Shown: positions 1 through 10,839 of the stretch, in pieces
Layout: the number at the start of each line of letters is the position of its first letter
How positions within the stretch are numbered: position 1 is the stretch's first letter
NCBI GenBank assembly: GCA_003427395.1
Contig: BFEA01000072.1
Coordinates: forward strand, 523,710-587,709
Length of the DNA stretch: 64,000 nt
Reading direction: 5' to 3'
DNA from: Chara braunii
Taxonomy: Eukaryota; Streptophyta; Charophyceae; Charales; Characeae
Made by a program: the position numbers and the translations under genes
Notes under the pieces: generated by a model
Told to the model about the DNA's origin: nothing
What the model saw: only the letters and a program-made list of their open reading frames with translations
Database searches by the model: none

Positions 1-60
1 CTCTCTCTCTCTCTCTCTGTGTGTGTGGCGCGCACGCGCCGGTCGAAAAACGAAATGCAG

Positions 61-480
61 CGTTACGTCCATTGGGTAAAAAAGAAGACGAAATGCACCC
101 GCTAGGTTGGGCGCCAAGAAGGGAAAAGGAAGGGAGGGAAGGAGGAGCACTAAGGAAGGAAAGAGGGAGGGAGGACCGAGCAAGGAGGAAGGGAAGGAGG
201 GAGGGAGGGAGGGTCGAGGGGGAAGGCCAAGGGAGGGAGGACGGATGGGGATGTGAGGACCGAGGGGAGGGAGAATGGAGAGAGAAGGGCTGAGGAAGGA
301 GTGGCCGAGGAAGGACCGAGAGAGGACGGAGGGCCGAGGTAGGAAGCAGGGAGGAGGTCGAAAGCAGAAAGGAAGTAGAGGGAGGAGGCAGGGAGGAGGG
401 AGGGCGGAGAGGAGGAGAAGAGCCGGCGAAGATCAGGCAGAGATCCGACGGACGGAAGAAGGAGAGAGGTCTCATGGAGG
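61..480. repeat. Polypurine low-complexity tract
   Basis: An almost uninterrupted run of A and G built from AGGGAGG, GGAAGG and GAGGACC-like words. The open frames across it are rich in Arg, Glu, Gly and Lys only because of this base composition, so I do not call them genes. The first 18 bases of the window are a CT dinucleotide run, so the window starts inside simple-repeat DNA. Confidence 0.8.
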
Positions 481-639
481 AAGGTAAGAGAAATGGAGAC
501 TCACTTGAATCAGCCATGCCAACGAAGCCTCCAGTCGACAACAATCAACCAACAATGCGCAAGCCTTCGACCATGATTTACCCCAGCCCTCCACGTTGCA
601 CAAAAGTAGACAATGCCTCAAGCACACGTTGCACTAAGC

Positions 640-1432
640 CACGAGTAGCACGCAGGTCAATTCATGTATCACCAACCTCAGGGAGCACGTAGCACCAACC
701 TGACGAATCAGGTAGGCACCAACCTCAGTAATCAAGTGGCACCAAGCTCAGATTTACGCTGCCAGCAACGATGCACGTAGGACGTAGCACTTCGACGTGC
801 AATGTGGCACGTAGGTCAGAGCACGAAGCACGTAGCAGCGAAGCACGAAGTTCACGTAGCACGCAGGAGGATTCACGTTGCACCAAGCTCACAAAGCACG
901 TAGCACACAGCTCATGAATCACGTAGCACCGGTAGCACAGAGAGAGAGACATGGAGAAGAACGAACCGCGTAGCACGCATGAAGCACGTAGCACCAAAGA
1001 ATGATCCACGTAGCACGAAGCACGTAGCACCAAAGAACGAACCACCGAGCAAGCACTGGCTAGCACGGCACGTATCACCAAAGAACGAACCACGCAGCAC
1101 CGGTAGCACAGAGAGAGAGAGAGAGAGAGGGAGAGATGGAGAAGAACGAACCAGGTAGCAAGCACGAAGCACGTAGCACCCGTAGCACACCAGCTCACGT
1201 AGCACGTAGGTCAGATCACGAAGCATGTAGCACCAACACACGAAAGACGAAGCACATAGCACCAAAGCTCGAAGCCCAGCTCGTCGCGTTTTGAGACCAA
1301 CTCCCGTTGCACGTAGGTCAATTCACGTCGCAGAGTAGCACCGAAGCACGGAACACGAAGCACATACCACCAAAGCACGAAGCTCTTAGCACCGGTTCAC
1401 GTAGCACGGGGGCACACAGAGACACAGAGACA
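640..1432. repeat. Degenerate CACGTAGCAC minisatellite
   Basis: The words CACGTAGCAC, GAAGCACGTAGCAC and CACCAAAGAACGAACCACG recur dozens of times with small changes, interrupted by short GA runs. The basic unit is about 10 bases with higher-order repeats of roughly 40-60 bases. Long frames on both strands (rich in Cys, Ala and Ser on the minus strand) are by-products of the repetition. Confidence 0.75.
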
Positions 1433-1436
1433 CAGA

Positions 1437-1510
<74 letters not shown>
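1433..1510. repeat. GA microsatellite
   Basis: A (GA)n run of about 70 bases, slightly interrupted at its left end. It borders the presumed leader of LINE-1. Confidence 0.95.
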
Positions 1511-1511
<1 letters not shown>

Positions 1512-2232
1512 GGGTGGCGCTACGGTAGCTACCGCCTTCTCCCGAACATAACACAAATTCCCGGTCAGGTACAGCCAAATCAGGGTGCGTTCCTGGGGAA
1601 GAGCAGGCAGGGCTCACCACATGCACAAAAGACAGTATGGCGGTGATTTTCTTTTTTTTCCTTACAAAACTTTGCAGATTTATGACGGTGTAAATTTCAA
1701 TGTTTCTTTTTTTTCCTGGGGAAAAGCCGGTAGGGCTCATCAGAGATACTTTTCGCCGTCTCGAAACGCCAGTGAGGAAGATCAGGAGCGACGAGGCCGC
1801 GGTTTTTCGCGGAGTTTCCTGACCGGGATCCGCATTCCTGGTTTGTCTTTCCCCCCCTCTTTTTGCCACCTGCCCCGAGTCGCTTGAGTGAACGTTTGCG
1901 GAACAGTGGGGTGACGTGTCCGGTCGAGGAGAAGGGTTAGTCTTAGTCTCACTCAACCTCTGGCAGTTCACAGGGCAAGCGACACAGGGGTATTTCGAAC
2001 GGGAGAGGTAGACAGCTTTTGGCTTCTCCGGGACGGGGTAGAGATTTCCGGGGTAGACCTTCCGGGCTCGTTCCCGACGTTACTTCGTGGGTTGGCGCAT
2101 AGAGCGGTAGGAGTGTATCGCTGATGATTGGCAAAGACAATACGAGGATCAGAAGTTACGGTGTATTCTCCGATCTAAGCAAAGTCCTATCTTATACGAG
2201 GAGGCCAACGTTGCTGCCCGAAAGCGAAGGTG
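1511..2232 (+). other. Presumed 5' leader of LINE-1
   Basis: No protein is recognised in this stretch. It lies directly upstream of the first LINE-1 ORF and is probably its 5' UTR. It contains an imperfect direct repeat of about 30 bases around TTCCTGGGGAARAGC, at about 1588 and again at about 1717 (spacing near 129 bases). Such repeats are common in LINE promoters, but nothing here proves promoter activity. The true 5' end of the element is not defined. Confidence 0.45.
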
Positions 2233-5035
2233 ATGGCGAATCAAGTCCCTGAGGGGAGGCATATCCCCCCAATTCCATCGGTGGCAGCTAGGGCTAATGA
2301 GAGACTGTGGGAGTCGGTAGGTAGGTGCTATGCTCAAGGGATTTGTCCGGACGATGCCTCGTTGGGGGAAGTTGTGGAGGACTCAGATGGCAAGCGCTTC
2401 GTCGTAAATAGGCAAGTCAACGCGGTGAAGGACGAATGGTTGAAAGACCATACGGTGGTAGTCACGTTTCAGGGGGAGGCGAGAAATTTGTCGAGACAAG
2501 TAAAGGAAGATTTAATTAGAGCTTAAGAGGATGGATGGTTCGCGAGGAAAATTTTCGGACCAGACGCAGACCGGGGAAGAATCAAGTTTGAAGGTGCGAA
2601 CGTGGTTTCTTACATTGCGAAGTCCGAACAAATCGCAACTTGGCTCCTTCAACAGAAAGAAATGAGAATTAAGCTTCAGGAGGCTGAAGAGTATGTGGTG
2701 TCCTTCAAACCATGGCTCCCACTCCAAGAGCTCAGAGAGGTAAGACTTCAGGAGGCAGAAGTCAAGTTTTGGATCATGGCACTTCGAGTCCCCATTGATG
2801 CTTACTACTATCTAAGAAGCGCGGTACAAGGTATCTTCGGCGAGGTGGTGCAGATGTATCCACCGGAATATGACAGATCAAGGCCAAAACTGATGAACGT
2901 GAAGTTAGAGTTATCTCCCGATGCACGCCATAATGTTGAAGATGTGCTAACTATTGAAGGCCCGACTGGCGAGAAGTGGAGGGTGGAGATTGCTACTCCG
3001 TATACGGATTGGTGCAGGCGCTGTAAGTGGTATTTTCACACAGACAGCAACTGCCCTCGGACCAGACAGGGGGATGAGAGAGGGAATAAGTCAGCGGTCA
3101 GACCAGGAGGGCACAAGGTCAGATTCTCCGAGCATCTGCAAAAACAGGAAGATCAAGCGAGGAACTCCCGAGCGGCAAGGCGGGAAGCGAATTCACACCC
3201 GCAAGCTGGGATCCCAACGACCTCTCACATCAGTGCCCAGGCCCAAGGGCTCAGAAGGAATAACCAGGAGACAGCAAGTGGGAGACCTCGGTGGGATTCC
3301 CAAGAGTTCAGAAGCACCGAAGTGCAGGAGCAGGGGGGGCAGGTCAGTGGAGCAGGGAGGTGGCAGGGTCAATTCGATCAGCGCTACAAATCCGCGAACA
3401 TAGTAGCGGGGCTAGGAGACCCGCAGGGGGTTTGGGGACAGTACAATCAAAGTGACCTGAGAGGTGCATTCGCTACGGAGGAGCAACACTTGCACGATAG
3501 ATTCGGTCACAAAGCAACATTCGGATACGGCGGCGCTGCTCCGATGACGACCCCCGGGTCGGATAGGGTGGAGTGGCAGGCAGGAAACCACTACAGGGAA
3601 AGGGACTTTCCCCAGGCTGCTCATCAACAGGAACAGGACCCGCTGTGGGGAGCGGGCCCGCAGGAAGTTCAAGCTCAGTACCCGGGACAAGCGTTTCAAG
3701 ATACAGGAGCCCCGCATATGCTAGCGTGCCCGTACCCAAGGTACCCACCGAACTCGTACAATTGGAGAGATCTAATTCCACACAGCCGAGAGGAATATCT
3801 CGAACGGCCCGGGCCCTCATGGAGAGCGCCAAGACCAGGTCTCTCGAGACTCGGCAAGAGTACGTCCAGAAGCGAGTCCAGGGGCCGTTGGAGAAGCCAG
3901 GGGAGAGCAGATGGAGGTAGCTGGAGGGACCAAGGAGAGCGAGGAGAAGTTGGAGATTGGAGAGAACACGGCCAAAGGAGAAGAGAAGAGTTACAAACGG
4001 GACCAGGAGATTTGCAGCAGGCAGCCCCCCGGGCGGCGTCAGGTGACCAAAGAGTGACTCAAGAGGGGCGGCACAGATTAGCGGACCAAGCAGTTGGGAG
4101 AGGGGACATTCAAGGGGAGTTGTCGAGGACATCGGCATCGTCTCAGTCAAGGGTGCGATGGGGTAGTGAGTGGTATGTTGGGGAAAAGGCGTCGGAAGAG
4201 TCAGAGGGAGAAAGATCTTCGATGCTCAGTTCTGCAACATCGAAATCTCCAAGAAACGAAGAAAGAATGTGTGAGGAACACCCTCGCCGGGATCTGGATC
4301 GAAGAGCGGACACAGCCAGAAAAAGCCAAGCGGAAAAGGTTCAAAGAAGGATTGTACCCCTACTCTGCACGATGGCCAAAGACGGAGTTTACTTCCTCGC
4401 CTTAGCCCAAGCGGACGGCGTTCCTGTGCTCCCATCATTCGATGTAGAACACTCTCCTACCCCTTCGGAGATCGTCGACTTCACAAGATCACTATACGGA
4501 CAGCATGTCTCGATCAGACTCATCCCACGCTCCATCATGGTGAGTCTGACCATGGAGTCCAGGGAGCAGTTTTACAAGCTGTATTTTCCGCTGCTCGACG
4601 CGCGCATACCATCGGAACTGGCAAGCTCGCTAACACAAGCGGGAGTAAGGTGGGTTCACATGTCCAAATTGAAGGACCAGTATTTTGCTCGACGCGCGCA
4701 TACCATCGGAACTGGCAAGCTCGCTAACACAAGCGGGAGTAAGGTGGGTTCACATGTCCAAATTGAAGGACCAGTATTCTAAGGAACTAGAATTAATAAA
4801 AGTAATTCCAGATATCTCAGCGCTAGTATTGAAGAACGTCAATGAGAAACTTCAGGCGGAGGAGGGTCTGCTCTCACCCTTCCTTGCGAAGGCATTGACG
4901 GCGGATTGTCGGAGTCCAACTCCTCGAGAAGCAGTACCAGGGACATGCCGGGAGGGTTACAAAGGTCGAGAGGCAGCAAAGCATCAGAGGTGGAAAGGAG
5001 CTCCCAACAGCATTCGGACCATGCACAGTCCTTGA
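2233..5035 (+). pseudogene. LINE-1 ORF1, gag-like RNA-binding protein (broken)
   Basis: First ORF of an L1-like non-LTR retrotransposon. It would encode the nucleic-acid chaperone that coats the element RNA. The ATG is at 2233. The frame meets a TAA at 2524-2526 and continues in the same frame from 2527 to 4782. A zinc knuckle of form CX2CX4HX4C (CRRCKWYFHTDSNC) is encoded near 3010-3055. It is followed by a long Gln/Arg/Gly/Ser-rich low-complexity region and a more ordered C-terminal domain (about 4330-4790). An exact 94-bp tandem duplication at 4592-4779 shifts the frame, so the original C-terminus continues in another frame to 5035. The assignment rests on its position before an endonuclease-RT ORF and on the knuckle. 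This copy cannot make full-length protein. Confidence 0.8.
4592..4779 (+). repeat. Exact 94-bp tandem duplication inside LINE-1 ORF1
   Basis: Two abutting copies, 4592-4685 and 4686-4779, appear identical by eye. Because 94 is not a multiple of 3, the second copy is read in a different frame, and the reading frame downstream of the duplication is offset by one. Perfect identity means either a very recent event or an assembly error. Confidence 0.85.
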
Positions 5036-5071
5036 CCCACATCCAAGCACAGGCGGGAGGAGCAACTGTTG

Positions 5072-8000
5072 ATGGACAAACTTAAACTGGCTTCATGGAA
5101 TATTAGAGGGTTGGGAGACACAAACGGGAGAGGTAAGAAGAGAAGCCTTAAGTCTTGGATTCACGAATGGAACCGGAACTGTATTATGCTTCAGGAAACG
5201 AAGCTTGACAAAGACAAGATCAGAGAGTTGGGACCCTGGTGGGACGGTCCTCAAATCTGATCCCCCGCGCAGGGCACCAGAGGGGGGGGTTGCATCCTAC
5301 TGCACAGGGACCTTCAGGCTCGGGTGATTGACAAGGAGGCGGACATCTGGGGGCGCTGGGCGTGGATGAGGGTGGAGGTGGGATCAGACGAATGACTACT
5401 CATGACAGTGTATGCTCCAACGAAGACAAGGGAAAAAGAAGCCTTTTTCAAAAGTCTGATTTCAAACATACCCAGAGTGGAGAAAATCATCCTAGCGGGG
5501 GGCTGGAATAGATCGTTGGACGATGCCCTCCGCCCAGACTCAGGGTGTGCAGGACAGGGGGATGTTCAGGCGCCCCCTCACCTAATGGAGACGCTATTCC
5601 TGACGCACCCATTCCGGTTGCTCAACCCGGATAATCCAGGCTTCACATGGTTCTCACATCTCCACCACAACAGGCAGTGTATGACCAGGCGCCGTCTGGA
5701 CTATGTGCTGGTGACAGACAGCTTAATGCCAAGAGTGTTAACAGTTAAGCATACCTGCAACCCTCTTTCGGACCATAAGCCGGTCACGGCAAAGGTCAGG
5801 TTGCAGGAAGGTTGCGAAAGGGGTAAAGGTTTCTTCAGGTTGAACAAACAAGTGCTGGAGAATCCGGGGGTCCGGGACTGGGTGGAGGATCACTTGGTGA
5901 GGTGGGAAGTTGCAAGACCTTTCTTTGAGGAGACGGCGGAATGGTTAGATGCTGGGCTGGCCATCCTCTCCGGAGTGTTGGATGTTTGGTCGAGAGTCCT
6001 TGCGAAGGGCAGAAACATAAAAGAGGCAGAATGCAGGAAACGGGTAGAGGAAGCGGAGGACATAATGGAGGGGCACCCCATATCGGCGATGATATGGGCT
6101 GCAGAGAGAGTGAAGAGGATGGAGGAATGAGACTCCCTGCAACAGGATAAGCAAAGAAGGTGGGCCGAGTTGCTAAGAGAAAAAAGGATTGAAACACATG
6201 ATCTGATGACGAAAGAAACCTTTCAGAAACTGCAACCAAGGAGAGCCCCGCAGCAGACGGTAGAACTGCGCCAACCGTTCGACAACAACGCTCCAAATGC
6301 TGAGACAGCCTCAGGGATGCTCCACTATGCCAAGCTCTACTATGAGGACATTCTCACCTCAAGACGCCCGCAAGAAGACCCGTCAACGGACCTCTCAGTG
6401 GAGTCGGATATGTGGGAAGACACAAAAGTCAAACTCCTGGCCACGGCTAGGATTGACTTGGACAGACCGGTTACTTTGGAAGAGTTGTCCCAGACCGTGA
6501 AATCCATGGCTAAGGGTAAATCTCCAGGTATAGACGGACTGACGGTAAAATTTTACAGCACGTTTTGAAACTATATGGGGCCGAAGCTGGTGGTCTTGTA
6601 CAATCAGATTCTGGTAGACGGGCGTTTGGGGAAGGGGATGACTCATGGGGTAATCAGCATGCTCTTCAAGAAAGGGGACAAGTCAGAGGTTAGGAACTGG
6701 CGTCCAATCTCACTTCTAAATGTGTCCTATAAGATTCTAGCAAAAACGTTGGCGCGGAGGCTGGGACATCATCTACCCGGGTTAGTGGAGGGTGACAAAG
6801 GCGCATTTGTGCAAGGGAGATCGATTTTCAATAACATAGTTACAACCTTGGAAGTTCTAGAGGTAGTGTAGGCGGATGGCTTGAACACGACAGTCCTCCT
6901 CCTAGACCTGGAGAAGGCATACGATAAGGTGGGTTGGCCCTTTGTGTTTACGACGCTGAGGAAAATGGGGTTTGGCTCCCCCTTTTGTAAGTGGCTGGTC
7001 GCCATGTACACCCTCTCGACCTCGGTGATGATCAATGGTCACTTGTCACAGTCCTTCAAGCTGTCAAGGTCGCTGAGGCAAGGATGCCCCCTAGCCCCAC
7101 TGCTTTTTATGCTACAGATGGAGGTCCTTCTGAACAGAATTCGCAAAAATCCAATCATCAGAGGCTTAAGTCTGCATAGCGAGTCAGAATGCAAGGTGAA
7201 GGCCCTCGCAGATGACTTGTTCGTCATCAGCGAGAACTCGTGCACCTCATTAGTTGCACTGAAAGACGTACTGACGGAGTACTCCTCGCTCTCGGAGGCC
7301 TCCGTAAATTGGAACAAATCAGTGTTTTTGTTACCGAAGGGTTTTGCCCTCTCCGTTCAATGGGGTATGAAGAGGGTCGCAGAAGGGGAGGAAGAAAGAT
7401 TTTTGGGGGTGCTAGTCAGTCTGCAAACTGGTTCATCCACACAAGGGCTGGTACTACAACAAAGAGTTGCAGCAAGACTGCGGATCAAGGGGCTGGTTTG
7501 GCACCTGTCCATTATAGGGAGAACGCTAGTGGCAAACGCCGCCCTGTTCTCAATCATGTGGTATGTATGCACTGTGAGGGAGTTGTCGGAAAGTGTGTGG
7601 AAAGCGGTGAAAAGATTGGTCGCACGCTTCATCTGGAAACCGAAGACTAAGGAAGGGGAAGGCGTTATTGTTAAAGTGGCCTGGGAACTTCTCACTTTTC
7701 CACGCAGCGAGGGGGGGCTTAATCTGGTGGACCCAGTTTTGAAGAACCAAGCGCAACTCAGCACTTGGTTGAGCAAAGTGGCAAATGCCCCAGTGAAGGA
7801 GCACTGGATGGAGCTGGCGGAACAGATCTTAATGGATGAATGGGGCTTATGCCGTCCTCAGGACGTCTGGCGGTGTATGTTTATCCCCTCCTTCCGAAGG
7901 AAGAGGATAAAGTCACGTTTTTAGAAAGAGGTGTTGAAGGTTTGGAACAACCTGCCGTCGGACGTGTCTGTGCAACCGAAAACCAAGGAGGAAGTGCAAT

Positions 8001-9337
8001 CTCAGCTCCTGTTCGAAAATCATGAGATTGTAGGCAAGGAGGGGATGCAACTTCTAGCGGATGGTTGGCTCATTTGGTTTAGCCTGGGTCCGCAAAGGTA
8101 TTGTCACGATTGGTGACTTGTGGGACCCTCTGGTCGGGGCATGGAGACAGGTTACGACCCACTGGGCAGGGAAATTCTGAGTCCGCTGAGAAATATTGAA
8201 TTACATTTGATGCAGATCTTGGAAGCTATCCCGAAGGATTGGAGAGAGCTGCTTGGGCCGGAGGGCATCGACCCAGCTGGTACTTGGTACTGTGCAGAGG
8301 GGGAGGATTCAGAAGGTAAAGAAGAAGTGTGGAAATTGCTAGAAATCCTCCCCAGCGGTTTCAGGAGGGTTCAGAGATGGCGCTATGAGCACTACTCAAA
8401 TGAACTGAGCTTTATCAACGAGGGGGTTATCAGCACGTGGAGAAACCCGCCGCAAGCCAGAGTGGTGGGAAAAGGGGGCACCTCGAAGAGCAGAAGAAAG
8501 TGGTTTTGGATCGGTCGCACTCCGCTAAGGAAACTCTGCATTGACCCCTCAGCCTGGAGCTGGACAACGGATGCAGCGAGCCAGCCTCAACTCCCACTAT
8601 CTGAGTACTTGGTGGCAAAAGGGTATGACTTGAGGAGGAAAGCTGGTCTAAAGAGAACTCCTTCGCAGGTGGCAATCAGCAGGTGGCAGACTGTGACTTC
8701 AGAAGACCTGACAGGAGCTGATACCCAGTTGTTGGCCCTATGGGACTCTTTGACATATTTGCCAAATGGCAAACAGGTGGCAATCTTGTGGCAAATTTCC
8801 CTGATGGTAACCCCCTCTGCAGTCTGGCTGGTTAGTAGAGGTATGGAGGTAGATCTCAGATGTCCTCGCTGTAACTGGCCGTTTGAGTCAACTCGACACC
8901 TGTGGTGGGAATGTCTCGCGTCCCGTAGGATATGGAAGTGGTGGAAATACCACTGGCAGCGATTCGGGGATCCAGTTGTAGACTGGGAGGAGAAGTGGGT
9001 GTTGTTGGGATTCCTACCGGAAGGAACTCCCAGGAATCAAGGTTGGCCATACATTGCTCAGGTAACCAGGGGTCTTCTGTGCGAAATCATCTGGAGAGAC
9101 AGGAATAGAGCCAGGATCGAAAGAAGGCCTTTCTCAGATCTGGAAATCAAGAAGGCAGTGAGGCAGGGTCTGCGGGAGGCGATCAGAGTAGATTGGAAGA
9201 AAAGAGTTAAGGCAGGGAAGGGGAACAGGAGACAACTGCGTTGGTTTTTAAACACCTGGGCGCATCGTCACCAATTGGTAGGTGTGCACAGAACCAAGGG
9301 CCTTGTCCTCTCCTCGTGGGTGAGGGAACCGGTGTAG
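5072..9337 (+). pseudogene. LINE-1 ORF2: endonuclease, reverse transcriptase, zinc finger (seven in-frame stops)
   Basis: Second ORF of the L1-like element. It would nick target DNA and reverse-transcribe the element RNA there. The whole stretch is one frame from ATG 5072 to 9337, interrupted only by stop codons at 5258, 5393, 6128, 6566, 6869, 7922 and 8114. Domains in order: AP-type endonuclease (starts SWNIRGLG; its core motif reads LAGGWN near 5492-5509 where the family has GD[FW]N, so an active-site Asp is lost; SDH is present near 5770); reverse transcriptase (motif A DLEKAYDKV near 6905, motif B RQGCPLAP near 7076, motif C ALADDL near 7199); C-terminal zf-RVT knuckle CPRCNW...H-X4-C near 8860-8916. 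The RT catalytic aspartates remain. No frameshifts are needed, so decay has been mostly by point substitution. Confidence 0.93.
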
Positions 9338-9886
9338 GGGAGACAAGGGGAGCAAGGTAGGTTAATACGGTATCTCAGTGGGCTGACAACTGGTTACTTC
9401 GAGAACCAGGGCCCTCGGTTCTCTCTTTAGGCGTTTGCCGCAGGAGGCAAATGGGGGGAACCAGGGCCCTCGGTTCCAGTCGACGGCTGCAGTAGGCTGT
9501 AATGGGTGGGAGAGCAGGGAGAGTGTCCAGGGAGTAGGAGGGAGCCAGGTTCCCCTCAGTTGAAGTTGGGCCGAGTTCAGACCGTTGTAGGTCTGTGAAT
9601 AGATTAGGCCATTAGCAGTAGCGGCTAGGCTAAGTAGACTCTTTGAGGTTGGAAAGTTAAACTCATTTGTAACGTTCTGCTCGCTTTTTTAGTGTAGAAG
9701 CAAGAGTGTTGTTGATAAGAGATAATAGTGGGAAGAACAGGGAGCGTTTTTCAGTCTCAGACTGTAAGCTAAACCGGCTGATGCTGCCGGGATTACTCCG
9801 GGTTGATTTGTGAGGTCCCCGGCCTCTCTCGGTAATTTGGAATGAAGTAAAGAGATATTGGAAAAAAAAAAAAATAAAAAAAAATA
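9338..9886 (+). other. LINE-1 3' UTR and poly(A) tail
   Basis: Non-coding sequence after the LINE-1 ORF2 stop, with a short repeated phrase (GAACCAGGGCCCTCGGTT at about 9402 and 9459). It ends in an A-rich tail at about 9860-9886, interrupted by single T residues. This is the expected 3' end of a target-primed LINE insertion. Confidence 0.75.
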
Positions 9887-9902
9887 GAGATTGGTGGAAG
9901 AT

Positions 9903-9954
9903 AGGCAGGTGTAGGATTTGAACCTACAACAATCAGACAGATTATGAGCTTGAG
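9903..9954 (-). pseudogene. tRNA 3' half joined to a U6 copy
   Basis: Read on the minus strand, this has a CTCATAA anticodon-loop-like segment, a T-arm with GTAGG/CCTAC stem around TTCAAAT, and an end in CACCTGCCT. From memory it resembles the 3' half of an initiator/mitochondrial-type Met tRNA (CAU anticodon), with changes. The 5' half is absent. It lies about 15 bases downstream of the minus-strand U6 copy at 9969-10060, in the same orientation. A U6-to-tRNA join like this fits reverse-transcriptase template switching. The exact tRNA identity is uncertain. Confidence 0.5.
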
Positions 9955-9968
9955 TTTTTTCTCTTTTT

Positions 9969-10060
9969 GGGACCATTTCTCGATTCATGCCTATCATCCT
10001 TACGCAAGGGTCACGCTTATCTTCTCTGTTTCGTACCAATTCTAACTGATGTCCCGAAAG
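9969..10060 (-). pseudogene. U6 snRNA retrocopy (minus strand)
   Basis: The minus strand reads as a diverged full-length U6 snRNA. It has the 5' TTCGGGACAT stem-loop, AATTGG, the AGAGAAGAT region, a changed ACAGAGA/AGC block, GGATGA, and the 3' GAATCGAGAAATGGTCC end. It differs from plant U6 at roughly ten positions, including changes in and around the catalytic AGC segment, so it is unlikely to be functional. No USE or TATA elements of a plant U6 gene are seen upstream. It has no poly(A) and runs into the tRNA 3' half instead. Confidence 0.88.
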
Positions 10061-10346
10061 AAACCCTTGTGGTTTAGGGTGCAAGGTTGGGGCCGATTCA
10101 TGGCTGCTAGCCTGGTACAGTCCAAGGAGATCCTCACAGGAACCTTCAAGGATTTTCACCCTACCATCCTTGCCCCTGTTCAGGAAAACACAGTTAGGTC
10201 AATGCATGTCAGTCTCGCGCAGCGGCTTCAGCCGGGCCCCACCAGTACACCGCGGCAGCAGGAATAGTTGTGTACGAATGAGTAGTCTACATATAGGGCC
10301 ACATTGCCAAGGCGACAAAAAAAAAAATAAAAAAATTCAATGTTTT

Positions 10347-10364
10347 GTCCTTCGGGACATCCGT

Positions 10365-10396
<32 letters not shown>

Positions 10397-10436
10397 GACC
10401 CCTGCGCAAGGATGACACGCANAAATCGAGAAATGG

Positions 10437-10468
<32 letters not shown>

Positions 10469-10469
10469 A
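10347..10469 (+). pseudogene. U6 snRNA retropseudogene with poly(A) tail and target duplication
   Basis: Near-consensus plant U6 at 10347-10444 (GTCCTTCGGGACAT start, ACAGAGA, GATTAGCATG, GGATGACACGC, GGTCCAAATT end), with one undetermined base at 10422. It is followed directly by about 25 A residues. The insertion is bracketed by a CAATGTT direct repeat at 10338-10344 and 10470-10476. The tail and target duplication show retroposition by LINE machinery, so this is not a native U6 gene. The few changes suggest a younger insertion than the 9969-10060 copy. Confidence 0.93.
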
Positions 10470-10534
10470 CAATGTTCTAGCGTAAGATTCATTCTCAATT
10501 TGGTGAATAGGGGACCGATGCCCCTTTTTTGTCT

Positions 10535-10770
10535 GTTCGAGATCCACCGCCCCGCCAGCCGGCGATTCATTGGGCCCCGCTGCGCTACCCATGCCCGTTT
10601 CCTTTCCTACTCGAGATCCACTGCCCGGCCAGCCGGATACCCCTTCTAGATCCAAACCCCGGTCGGTCGGCGATTCATTGGGCCTCAATGCACTAAACAT
10701 GCCCCTTTTTTTCCTGTTGGAGATTGCTCGCCCAGCCGGCGCCCCAGCAAGGTCCGCAGCGTAGCGGCCG
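10535..10770 (+). repeat. GC-rich tandem repeat, about 110-bp units
   Basis: Two to three imperfect units with the words GAGATCCACYGCCC, CCAGCCGGCGATTCATTGGGCC and CATGCCCCTTTT. It lies between the U6 retrocopy and LINE-2. No coding signal is seen. Confidence 0.65.
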
Positions 10771-10839
10771 CGAGGGGCAAAAAAAAAAATTTAGGAAGGA
10801 CACGAAACCAAGAACGAAACCGTGCTGATTACATTTGTC

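Noticed and set aside
21-1971. Several 60-217-codon frames across 0-2 kb on both strands
   Set aside because: They are created by polypurine, GA/CT and CACGTAGCAC repeats. They show single-residue or dipeptide runs and no domain.
10347-10444. Functional U6 snRNA gene
   Set aside because: A poly(A) tail and target duplication show retroposition, and no plant U6 promoter (USE, TATA) is seen upstream. The same reasoning applies to 50388-50485.
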